Shown: positions 1 through 5,966 of the stretch, one piece after another
Numbering within the stretch: position 1 is the first letter of the stretch
How the letters are laid out: every line of letters starts with the position of its first letter
Assembly (NCBI GenBank): GCA_043800975.1
Contig: JAZDMK010000359.1
Location: 1-7,200, forward strand
DNA: 7,200 nt
From: JAZDMK01 sp043800975
GTDB lineage: Bacteria > Bacteroidota > Bacteroidia > Bacteroidales > JAHJDW01
Reading direction: 5' to 3'
Program-made: the position numbers and the translations under genes
Notes under the pieces: model-generated
The model's database searches: none
The model's input: only the letters and a program-made list of their open reading frames with translations
Told to the model about the DNA's origin: nothing

Positions 1-382
1 TTTCCTCAACAAAGCCATTCATCAATGACATTCCGCATTTCTCAACATTAGGAAACATACCTGACTGAGCAATAACCTGAGCTCCCGGCAGGAATACCTG
101 AACACCCCCAATATGATCGAAATGGTGGTGGGTAATAATGACGTATTTTACTGTTTTTTTTGTAATCTCAGCAATTGAGCGTTTGAGCTGCCAGCCATCC
201 AGTGGCGAAATGCCGGCATCCACAACTATCACACCTGAATCGGTTACAAGAAATGCTGAATTGCATCCGTCAAGAGCTACTTCATAAAGGTCACCAGATA
301 TCTTAACTGCCTTGGGAATATGCTGGGAAAACAGCAGCACCGGGATAAAAAAAACAGCGATGAAGAACAACAGTTTTTTCAT
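1..382 (-). CDS. Secreted MBL-fold metallo-hydrolase (3' end outside window)
   Basis: The N-terminal 127 residues of a metallo-beta-lactamase-fold hydrolase are visible; the gene continues past base 1. The start codon at 382 is followed by a signal peptide (MKKLLFF, then a hydrophobic run, ending ..LLFSQ at residue 20), so the enzyme is probably exported to the periplasm or envelope. Residues 43-57 (AFLVTDSGVIVVDAG) are the first beta-strand pair typical of the fold. The zinc-binding motif HxHxDH is intact at residues 85-90 (THHHFDHIGG, with H85, H87, D89 and H90 as expected ligands). Zn-dependent hydrolysis is known for the family; the substrate cannot be told, and this is not evidence of antibiotic resistance. 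The ATG overlaps the TGA of the upstream BASS transporter gene as ATGA, and no Shine-Dalgarno is visible, so translation is probably coupled. The remaining metal ligands and the length are outside the window. Confidence 0.9.
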   Translation of the reverse strand, partial: MKKLLFFIAVFFIPVLLFSQHIPKAVKISGDLYEVALDGCNSAFLVTDSGVIVVDAGISPLDGWQLKRSIAEITKKTVKYVIITHHHFDHIGGVQVFLPGAQVIAQSGMFPNVEKCGMSLMNGFVEE

Positions 383-1272
383 TTTAATGCATTTTTTAAG
401 TTGAACCATTTTTTTATTACAAATACAAAACCAATTGCTGTAAAGAATGAAAACATAGCATATACAACTGCAGGCTTCTCCATTTCTGAATTGTGCAGAA
501 TAGTTCCTGCAATCACCAATGCAAGGGCAGTATTGTGAAGACCCACTTCAATGGAAATCGTATAACGGTCGCGAAATTCCAGTTGCAACAATTTTCCTGT
601 AATAAAGCCAATTAACATGGCTCCTATGTTTAACGCCAGCATCCATGGAATCACATTATAGATATCAAAAGAAGTAATTCCTGTGCCTCCACTTTTTGTT
701 CCACCAAATATTTTAATTGTAAAAACAATTGCGAGCAGAACAGGTAATAAATAGCGCAATGGTTTATCGAGGCCGATCGCAAATGCAGGACGGATATAGC
801 GAATAAACATTCCTACCGTTGCCGGAAGGAGTGTTACAAGAAATATCTGAATCATGGTATGTAAAAAAGGGAGTTTAATTCCGGCATCTGTTTTCATAAA
901 AAACCACAACGCTAAATTTGAAACAGCTGGCAACGAAATAAGTGTTATCAGGCTATTCAGAGTAGTCATAGAAATAGCCAGTGCCACATTTCCTCGGAAT
1001 AAATGTGTGACCAAGTTCGAGGATGCACCACTGGCACATGCCGATACTATTACCATTCCCACCTGCATGGCTGGAGCAAGCCCGGAATAATAAGCCAATA
1101 GAAAGGCAAGTGCAGGCACCAGAAAAAGTTGAGTTGAAAGCGCAACCACCAAGCCTTTTGGATTCTGAAGCAGTCGCTTAAATTCTTTCGTTGTCAGAGA
1201 CATTCCAACACCGAGCATGATTATCGCTAGCGTGGCATTTATTAAAATGTCTGTAAAGAAAGGTGTAAGCAT
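379..1272 (-). CDS. Bile acid:sodium symporter (BASS/SBF) family transporter
   Basis: A 297-residue inner-membrane protein made almost entirely of hydrophobic helices, close to the usual family length. Family landmarks: GVGMSLTTKEF near residues 21-31, QLFLVPALAFLLA at 48-60, the first crossover stretch ACASGASSNLVTH at 78-90 followed by RGNVALA, and the second crossover stretch IEVGLHNTALAL at 241-252. BASS proteins usually import organic anions with sodium (bile acids in animals; pyruvate, pantoate and other small acids are reported for relatives), so the substrate here is open. Compared from memory with the Neisseria ASBT structure, the sodium-site positions Q48, S85, N86, T103 and E242 are kept, while the usual Gln after EVGM is His246 and one Na1 serine is Ala99. 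The gene is the middle one of three: its ATG shares one base with the TAA of the LysE-type gene (TAATG), and its TGA overlaps the MBL gene start. Confidence 0.92.
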   Translation of the reverse strand: MLTPFFTDILINATLAIIMLGVGMSLTTKEFKRLLQNPKGLVVALSTQLFLVPALAFLLAYYSGLAPAMQVGMVIVSACASGASSNLVTHLFRGNVALAISMTTLNSLITLISLPAVSNLALWFFMKTDAGIKLPFLHTMIQIFLVTLLPATVGMFIRYIRPAFAIGLDKPLRYLLPVLLAIVFTIKIFGGTKSGGTGITSFDIYNVIPWMLALNIGAMLIGFITGKLLQLEFRDRYTISIEVGLHNTALALVIAGTILHNSEMEKPAVVYAMFSFFTAIGFVFVIKKWFNLKNALK

Positions 1273-1901
1273 TAAATGAGAAGCATTACAAAAGTGTAAA
1301 ATATCCGGATAGAAAGAATGATCAATACAATTCCTATCACCTTAATCATCAGTGAAAGCAGGCGCTCTGTAGCCAACAAACCAAGTTGTTTTATCACGAA
1401 AACCTTTAATGTTTCCAGCAAGACCATCCCTAAAAACATAAATGGGATAAAGTCTACAGGATTTTCATCACCCCATGGCTGCTCAACACCCAGGGTACCA
1501 ATAACCGTTACCCACATGATGTATGCAGCTGGGTTCAATGCATTCATCAAAAATCCCTCGCTAATAAGTAAAAATTTTATCTTACGCTTACCTTTTACTT
1601 CCGAGTCCTTAGGGATTTCACCTTTCGTAAGTGTCCTTATTCCATAAAACAAAATAAGACTACCGCCTATAAGACTAAAAATGATTTTAAATAAGAAAGA
1701 TTCATAAAAAAGAGAAATCCCGGAATAAATTAAAATAAATATTCCAATATCAGCGATAAGGCTGCCTGCCGAAAAGATCAACCCATTCCGCAAGCCCCTG
1801 TGCAGCGTTGTTTTAAGAATCATAAAGAATGATGGACCGAACATCAGCAAGGATATCAATAAACCTGTAATCAGGCCATGCAATATGAGGGTATCTGTCA
1901 T
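1272..1901 (-). CDS. LysE/RhtB-family exporter
   Basis: A 209-residue membrane protein with about six hydrophobic segments, the normal size for the LysE superfamily. Recognisable family positions are the GPS motif at residues 22-24 in the first helix, the TTLHRGLRNG loop (31-40) before the second helix, the conserved aspartate D51 in GSLIADIG, a charged cytoplasmic loop around 92-109 (KGEIPKDSEVKGKRK), and GFLMNALNPAAYIMW at 116-130 with the family Asn-Pro pair. Known members export amino acids or related small metabolites by proton antiport; the substrate of this branch cannot be deduced. The ATG at 1901 is the first gene position after a TAnnTTTG promoter element on the minus strand, giving a very short leader. 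It is the first gene of the LysE-BASS-MBL operon and ends in a one-base overlap with the BASS start. Confidence 0.88.
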   Translation of the reverse strand: MTDTLILHGLITGLLISLLMFGPSFFMILKTTLHRGLRNGLIFSAGSLIADIGIFILIYSGISLFYESFLFKIIFSLIGGSLILFYGIRTLTKGEIPKDSEVKGKRKIKFLLISEGFLMNALNPAAYIMWVTVIGTLGVEQPWGDENPVDFIPFMFLGMVLLETLKVFVIKQLGLLATERLLSLMIKVIGIVLIILSIRIFYTFVMLLI

Positions 1902-1914
1902 CGTTATAGAAATG

Positions 1915-1922
1915 CAAAAATA
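1915..1922 (-). promoter_or_regulatory. -7 promoter element for the LysE-BASS-MBL operon
   Basis: On the minus strand this reads TATTTTTG, an exact match to the Bacteroidota -7 consensus TAnnTTTG. It lies 13 bases before the ATG at 1901, so the leader would be under about 10 nt. No convincing -33 TTG/TTTG lies at the expected 17-23 nt upstream. Support therefore rests on the -7 match, the position and the divergent arrangement. Confidence 0.5.
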
Positions 1923-1950
1923 AGAATTACTGTTGAACTGTATTAATTAT

Positions 1951-1958
1951 TAATTTTG
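1951..1958 (+). promoter_or_regulatory. -7 promoter element for recR
   Basis: TAATTTTG matches the Bacteroidota TAnnTTTG -7 consensus exactly and ends 20 bases before the recR ATG. A gTTG at 1932-1935 is the nearest -33 candidate but leaves only 15 nt of spacer, shorter than usual. The element lies back to back with the opposite-strand element at 1915-1922, with 28 bp between them, so the two upstream regions share the same DNA. Confidence 0.5.
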
Positions 1959-1978
1959 CATAAAACTTAAATTATGTT

Positions 1979-2596
1979 ATGGGTGCTTATTCGTCCCGTT
2001 TGATTGAAGATGCCGTGAACGAATTATCACGGCTTCCTGGTGTTGGAAGGAAATCAGCACTTCGCTTTGCCCTGCATATACTCAGGCAGGATCCCGCCCA
2101 TGCCATACGGCTGGGCGATGCAGTTAAAAACCTCCGTGAGAAAATTCAGTATTGCAAATCCTGTTTTAATATTTCTGATTCTGAAATCTGTTCTGTTTGC
2201 AGTGATCAATCAAGAGATCAAAGCTTACTCTGTGTTGTTGAAGATATTCGCGATGTGATTGCCGTTGAAAACACCAATCAGTTCCGCGGATTATTTCATG
2301 TTCTGGGTGGTATTATTTCTCCCGTTGACGGAATTGGGCCCTCGCAACTAAATATTCCCCCACTTTTCGACAAAGCTGCCTCCGGAAAAGTAAGCGAAAT
2401 AATTTTTGCCCTTCCCGCAACTGTAGAAGGAGATACAACTTCTTTTTACATTTTTAAAAAAATCAAAGACATGAACATCTCTGTATCAACCATTGCGCGC
2501 GGCATTGCCGTAGGTGATGAGCTTGAATACACCGATGAAATCACACTTGCAAGATCGCTCGTAAACCGGGTACCCTATGCAGGTGTAACAATCTGA
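1979..2596 (+). CDS. recR: Recombination mediator protein RecR
   Basis: A 205-residue protein, close to the usual length of about 200. RecR works in the cytoplasm with RecO (and RecF) to load RecA onto SSB-coated single-stranded DNA at gaps. All family parts are present in order: the helix-hairpin-helix LPGVGRKSALRFA at residues 19-31; a four-cysteine zinc finger C59-x2-C62-x8-C71-x2-C74; the Toprim domain from LLCVVEDIRDV at 83-93 through FRGLFHVLGG at 102-111; and the C-terminal signature ARGIAVGDELEYTDEITLARSL at 173-194, matching the canonical ARG-P-G--LEY-D--TL-R-L pattern. The ATG at 1979 fits the family N-terminus (short lead, then LIEDAVNELSRLPG); the other nearby ATG at 1974 is out of frame. 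Its own promoter element lies just upstream. The glycosyltransferase gene starts seven bases after the stop and is probably cotranscribed. Confidence 0.97.
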   Translation: MGAYSSRLIEDAVNELSRLPGVGRKSALRFALHILRQDPAHAIRLGDAVKNLREKIQYCKSCFNISDSEICSVCSDQSRDQSLLCVVEDIRDVIAVENTNQFRGLFHVLGGIISPVDGIGPSQLNIPPLFDKAASGKVSEIIFALPATVEGDTTSFYIFKKIKDMNISVSTIARGIAVGDELEYTDEITLARSLVNRVPYAGVTI

Positions 2597-2603
2597 CCCC
2601 GAA

Positions 2604-4568
2604 TTGAAACTAAGCATCATCATAGTAAACTATAATGTAAAACACTTCTTGGAGCAGTGTCTTATTTCGGTTCGTGAAGCGTGTAAAAACATTCCTTCTG
2701 AAGTTTTTGTGGTGGATAATAATTCGGTTGATGGCTCTGCGGAGCTTGTCAAATCAAAATTCCCAGAAGTTATTTTTATTCGTAATGAACAGAATCTTGG
2801 ATTTGCAAAAGCTAACAATTTAGCTATCCATAAGGCATCAGGAGAATACATGTTACTTTTAAACCCGGATACAATCGTTGAATCCGATACTTTCTCCAAG
2901 GTAATTACCTTCATGGATAGTCATGCAGATGCCGGTGGACTAGGCGTGCGCATGCTTGATGGAAAAGGAAAATTTCTTCCCGAATCCAAACGGGGCCTCC
3001 CTACTCCTTCTGTTGCATTTTACAAAATCTTTGGCCTTTCAAAACTTTTCCCGCGATCTAAGCGTTTTGGCAAATATCACTTAACATATCTTGATCCTTC
3101 GCAAACTCATGTGGTTGATGTTTTGTCCGGCGCATTCATGCTGCTGCGCAAGTCAGTAGTTGATGTTACCGGCCCGCTGGATGAGGATTTCTTTATGTAT
3201 GGAGAAGACATTGATCTTTCTTACAGAATTACAAAAGCCGGTTTTAAAAATTATTATTTCCCCGAAACCCGTATCATTCATTATAAAGGAGAAAGCACTA
3301 AAAAAAGCAGTATCAATTATGTTTTCGTGTTTTACAATGCTATGCTCATTTTTGCGCGGAAACATTTTTCTAAAAAAAATGCAAAACTTCTTTCATTCCT
3401 CATACATCTAGCTATCTTCCTGCGTGCATCCATGGCTATTTTCAGCCAGTTTGTAAAAAGGGCTTTTGTTCCATTCTTTGATGCCGCATTAATTTATGCA
3501 GGAATTTTTCTGATTAAATTGTATTGGGAAAACTACATTAAACTTTCTGCCGAAAACTATTATCCTGCTGAATACATCTATTATATCATCCCATCTTATG
3601 TCCTGATATGGCTGTCATCAGTCTTCCTGTCTGGCGGCTATGATAAGCCTTTGAAGTTGTTCAGTCTGTTCAGAGGAATCCTTTTCGGAACAATTTTCAT
3701 ATTGATTGTTTATGCACTTCTTCCTGAATCATTTCGATTTTCAAGAGCAATCATTTTACTTGGTTCAGCTTGGGTTTTATTGTCCATGACACTTTTCCGC
3801 AGTGTACTGGCATTGCTCGGATTCAAGAACTACCGTTTCGACAGTTCACGTAACAAACGTTTTGCTATTATTGGAAGTATTGAAGAAGTAAAAAGAGTGC
3901 ATGGTCTGCTATCTCAGACAGGGTTCGCGTCTCCATTCATTGCAGCTATCAGTCCTACTGATGAGAAAAATGACAACCCTGAATTTATTGGAACTTTCAA
4001 TCAGATTCCTGATATAATACAAATTTATGAAATTGATGAAATTATTTTTTGTGCAAAAGATATCCAGCAACAGAAAATCATTGATATGATGACTGTGATT
4101 TCTAATCCCAATGTGGATTTTAAAATTGCACCGCCCGAGAGTATGTTTATCATCGGAAGCAATTCGATTCACTCTTCCGGCGAGTTGTATGTGATCGACA
4201 TTAACGCTATCAGCAGAAGCAGTAATAAACGCAGCAAGCGTTTGCTAGACATAATTTTTTCGATGATTCTATTAGTTTTTCTTCCGGTATTCCTGATAAT
4301 TTCAAAAAAACCCTTTGGCCTCCTGCGAAATTTCATACTTGTATCTTTGGGATTTCGAACATGGGTTGGGTATTCCCAGACAGACAAAGAAATTTCTTCT
4401 CACCTTCCAAAAATCAGAATAGGAATTTTATATCCTTCCGATGCCCTTCCGAATAAAAAGCTGGATCAGGAAACTCTTACCCGGCTTGACATTTTGTATG
4501 CAAAGGACTATAAAACCACACATGATTTGAATATCCTTCTCAAAGGCATCCGTAATTTAGGGCGATAA
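2604..4568 (+). CDS. Membrane-bound family 2 glycosyltransferase fused to a degenerate polyprenyl sugar phosphotransferase-like region
   Basis: A 654-residue protein with three parts. Residues 1-235 form a GT-A family 2 glycosyltransferase of the rhamnosyltransferase-like type: SIIIVNYN at 4-11, VVDNNSVDGS at 36-45, NLGFAKANN at 64-72, LLLNPDT at 84-90 (the metal/nucleotide-sugar Asp motif) and FFMYGEDIDLSYR at 196-208 (likely catalytic acid cluster). Residues about 260-405 hold about five hydrophobic helices. Residues 418-538 resemble the Rossmann-like domain before polyprenyl sugar phosphotransferases (RFAIIGS, IDEIIFCAKD). Residues 543-567 (KRSKRLLDIIFS plus a helix) look like the start of a bacterial sugar transferase domain, and 587-654 (WVGYSQ, LPKIRIGIL, YAKDYKTTHDLNILLK) like its end, with the catalytic middle missing. 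The start is TTG, seven bases after recR; it gives the classic N-terminus MKLSIIIVNYN. The likely role is adding sugars to envelope polysaccharide at the inner membrane; the acceptor is unknown. Confidence 0.88.
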   Translation: MKLSIIIVNYNVKHFLEQCLISVREACKNIPSEVFVVDNNSVDGSAELVKSKFPEVIFIRNEQNLGFAKANNLAIHKASGEYMLLLNPDTIVESDTFSKVITFMDSHADAGGLGVRMLDGKGKFLPESKRGLPTPSVAFYKIFGLSKLFPRSKRFGKYHLTYLDPSQTHVVDVLSGAFMLLRKSVVDVTGPLDEDFFMYGEDIDLSYRITKAGFKNYYFPETRIIHYKGESTKKSSINYVFVFYNAMLIFARKHFSKKNAKLLSFLIHLAIFLRASMAIFSQFVKRAFVPFFDAALIYAGIFLIKLYWENYIKLSAENYYPAEYIYYIIPSYVLIWLSSVFLSGGYDKPLKLFSLFRGILFGTIFILIVYALLPESFRFSRAIILLGSAWVLLSMTLFRSVLALLGFKNYRFDSSRNKRFAIIGSIEEVKRVHGLLSQTGFASPFIAAISPTDEKNDNPEFIGTFNQIPDIIQIYEIDEIIFCAKDIQQQKIIDMMTVISNPNVDFKIAPPESMFIIGSNSIHSSGELYVIDINAISRSSNKRSKRLLDIIFSMILLVFLPVFLIISKKPFGLLRNFILVSLGFRTWVGYSQTDKEISSHLPKIRIGILYPSDALPNKKLDQETLTRLDILYAKDYKTTHDLNILLKGIRNLGR

Positions 4569-4587
4569 AAACGCCGTTTTATTATTC
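4561..4587 (+). terminator. Possible weak intrinsic terminator after the glycosyltransferase gene
   Basis: GGCG (4561-4564) can pair with CGCC (4572-4575) around a seven-base loop, followed by a T-rich stretch (GTTTTATTATT). The stem is only four pairs and overlaps the stop codon. The position between recR-GT and the next independently promoted gene is right, but the structure is marginal. Confidence 0.3.
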
Positions 4588-4629
4588 TACTATCTCATTT
4601 TTCACTTAAATTTTTTGATTCATTCTGGT

Positions 4630-4657
4630 TTGTTTATTATTTTTATGTATATCTTTG
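4630..4657 (+). promoter_or_regulatory. Promoter of the T9SS-cargo gene
   Basis: TTG at 4630-4632 (in TTTG, 4629-4632) and TATCTTTG at 4650-4657 fit the Bacteroidota TTG / TAnnTTTG pattern with a 17-nt spacer. This is the best promoter match in the window. Transcription should begin a few bases after 4657, leaving a leader of about 65-70 nt before the ATG at 4731. This argues against the in-frame ATG at 4659, which would sit at or before the transcript start. Confidence 0.65.
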
Positions 4658-4730
4658 GATGAAATTTCAAAAACTATCTATCAGTTTGAAGAAAAACACT
4701 ATCAACTCAGTAATCAAAAAAAATATTTTT

Positions 4731-5828
4731 ATGAAAAAATTCACAACTCTTTTTTCCTTGAAATTTACTGCAATGTTATTTTTTTCACTGCTTACCTGCA
4801 GCGTAATCGCCCAATCGTATAATGCACCCCGCTCTGTTGTTTGGGATAATGCAAACAGCCGATGGCTTGTTTCTAATACTACCGGTGGAACTATCGTTGC
4901 ACGCAGCACTTCAGGAACACTGACTAATTTTGTTACTGGTTTAACAAGTCCACGTGGCATTTGCATTATGGGAAGCAATCTTTACGTTGCCGAAGAAAGA
5001 AATGTTAAAGGATTTAATCTTACTACAGGTGCACAAACCTGTAATGTTTTTATAAGCGTTAGTACTCAGCTCTGGGATATTACCAGCAATGGTGGTACTA
5101 TTATTTATGTTCTAGATAATGGCGCCAACAAATTATACACGGTGAATCCATCTGCCGGTACTTTTACTACCCCAGCTGTCTCAGGTCTTTCAAGCCCTTC
5201 AGGAATTCTTTTTGAAATGTCAAACAACCGCCTTGTGATTTGCTCTTATACTTCAAACTCACCTATACAGGCAATTTCTCTTTCAGGATGGGGTGTGACT
5301 ACTTTAGCAACAACTACTCTTTCGAATCTTGTTGGGTTGTCAAAAGACAGTCAGGGGAATTATTATGTGTCTTCTGACGGCGATGGTAATATTTACCAAT
5401 ACAACAGTACATTTACTACCGGCCCAACTTCAGTTGCCGGTCCTTATACGACACCCGGAGATATTTTCATCAAAACTTCTTCCGACACACTTGCAATCCC
5501 GCTCGCTACATCCAACCAGGTTGTTTTTGTAAAACTTAATCCCATTAGTGTTGATGAAGTATCTGCTACCAGCACGTTTGACATTTATCCAAACCCAATT
5601 GCTAACGAGTTTACTGTTCATTACACTCTCAGCAAATCAGCACTTGTTCAAATTGATATTTTTGAATTAACCGGTCGTAAAGTGAAACTCGTTAATCAAA
5701 ATATTAAATCAGCCGGTGAATACGAAGAGAATTTCACTGTTTCCCATCTCGGACTTTCAAAAGGAGTATACATGCTGGTTATGAATATTGACGATGCCTG
5801 TACAACAAAAAAACTTATTATCGAATAG
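4731..5828 (+). CDS. Secreted beta-propeller (NHL/SMP-30-like) protein with T9SS type A sorting domain
   Basis: A 365-residue extracellular protein in the preferred reading. The ATG at 4731 begins a good signal peptide (MKKFTTLFSLKF, hydrophobic stretch, SVIAQ at 24-28). An in-frame ATG at 4659 would add 24 lysine-rich residues before it and sits on the promoter. Residues about 30-270 contain repeated propeller-strand units of the NHL/SMP-30 kind: NAPRSVVWDNANSRWLVSN, SPRGICIMGSNLYVAEE, SPSGILFEMSNNRLVI, LVGLSKDSQGNYYVSS and TPGDIFIKTSSDTLAI, at roughly 40-50 residue intervals. Residues 283-365 are a T9SS type A C-terminal sorting domain: FDIYPNP, then VQIDIFELTGRKV, SKGVYMLVM and the ending KKLIIE. 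T9SS cargo crosses the outer membrane and the sorting domain is usually removed. No catalytic residues were recognised; binding or structural roles are possible. It is a single-gene unit with its own promoter and terminator. Confidence 0.88.
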   Translation: MKKFTTLFSLKFTAMLFFSLLTCSVIAQSYNAPRSVVWDNANSRWLVSNTTGGTIVARSTSGTLTNFVTGLTSPRGICIMGSNLYVAEERNVKGFNLTTGAQTCNVFISVSTQLWDITSNGGTIIYVLDNGANKLYTVNPSAGTFTTPAVSGLSSPSGILFEMSNNRLVICSYTSNSPIQAISLSGWGVTTLATTTLSNLVGLSKDSQGNYYVSSDGDGNIYQYNSTFTTGPTSVAGPYTTPGDIFIKTSSDTLAIPLATSNQVVFVKLNPISVDEVSATSTFDIYPNPIANEFTVHYTLSKSALVQIDIFELTGRKVKLVNQNIKSAGEYEENFTVSHLGLSKGVYMLVMNIDDACTTKKLIIE

Positions 5829-5846
5829 GATAATCTTTTCATAATT

Positions 5847-5878
5847 AAAAGCGTGGTTCTCTTAATCACGCTTTTTTT
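5847..5878 (+). terminator. Strong intrinsic terminator after the T9SS-cargo gene
   Basis: The arms AAAAGCGTGGTT (5847-5858) and AATCACGCTTTT (5864-5875) form a 12-pair stem, with one G-U pair, around a five-base loop (CTCTT). Seven T residues run from 5872 to 5878. It begins 18 bases after the stop codon and separates this gene from the next one. The A-tract/T-tract arms mean it may also act weakly on the other strand. Confidence 0.85.
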
Positions 5879-5936
5879 GTTGATGTAATGTTAATTTCTT
5901 TTAATTAATTTTCATTTCTGTAATTTGGCTTTTTAG

Positions 5937-5944
5937 TAATTTCG
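5937..5944 (+). promoter_or_regulatory. Candidate -7 element for the TPR/PD40 gene
   Basis: TAATTTCG matches TAnnTTTG at seven of eight informative or free positions, 22 bases before the ATG at 5967. A second near match, TAATTTGG, lies at 5921-5928. Neither has a good -33 TTG at normal spacing. Because a strong terminator precedes this region, a promoter is needed somewhere in 5879-5966, but which element is used is uncertain. Confidence 0.3.
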
Positions 5945-5966
5945 CTATCCGCATGAATATTGACTT

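Noticed and set aside
1..382. Reading the MBL-fold gene as an antibiotic-resistance beta-lactamase
   Set aside because: The HxHxDH motif is shared by the whole superfamily, the class-defining C-terminal ligands are outside the window, and the gene sits in a transporter operon.
320..538. Plus-strand 72-codon frame over the MBL/BASS junction
   Set aside because: It lies antisense to two supported genes and its product is low-complexity with no family features.
854..1647. Plus-strand open frames at 854-1090 and 1318-1647
   Set aside because: They are antisense to the BASS and LysE-type genes, which have clear family motifs; their translations show no recognisable domain or start context.
1942..1954. 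ATTAATTATTAAT as an operator
   Set aside because: It is pure A/T in an AT-rich spacer and the symmetry is easily due to chance; it is mentioned only as context for the divergent promoters.
4659..4730. Longer N-terminus for the T9SS-cargo protein starting at ATG 4659
   Set aside because: It would put 24 Lys/Ser/Ile-rich residues before a clear signal peptide, and the codon lies two bases after a good TAnnTTTG element, at or before the likely transcript start.
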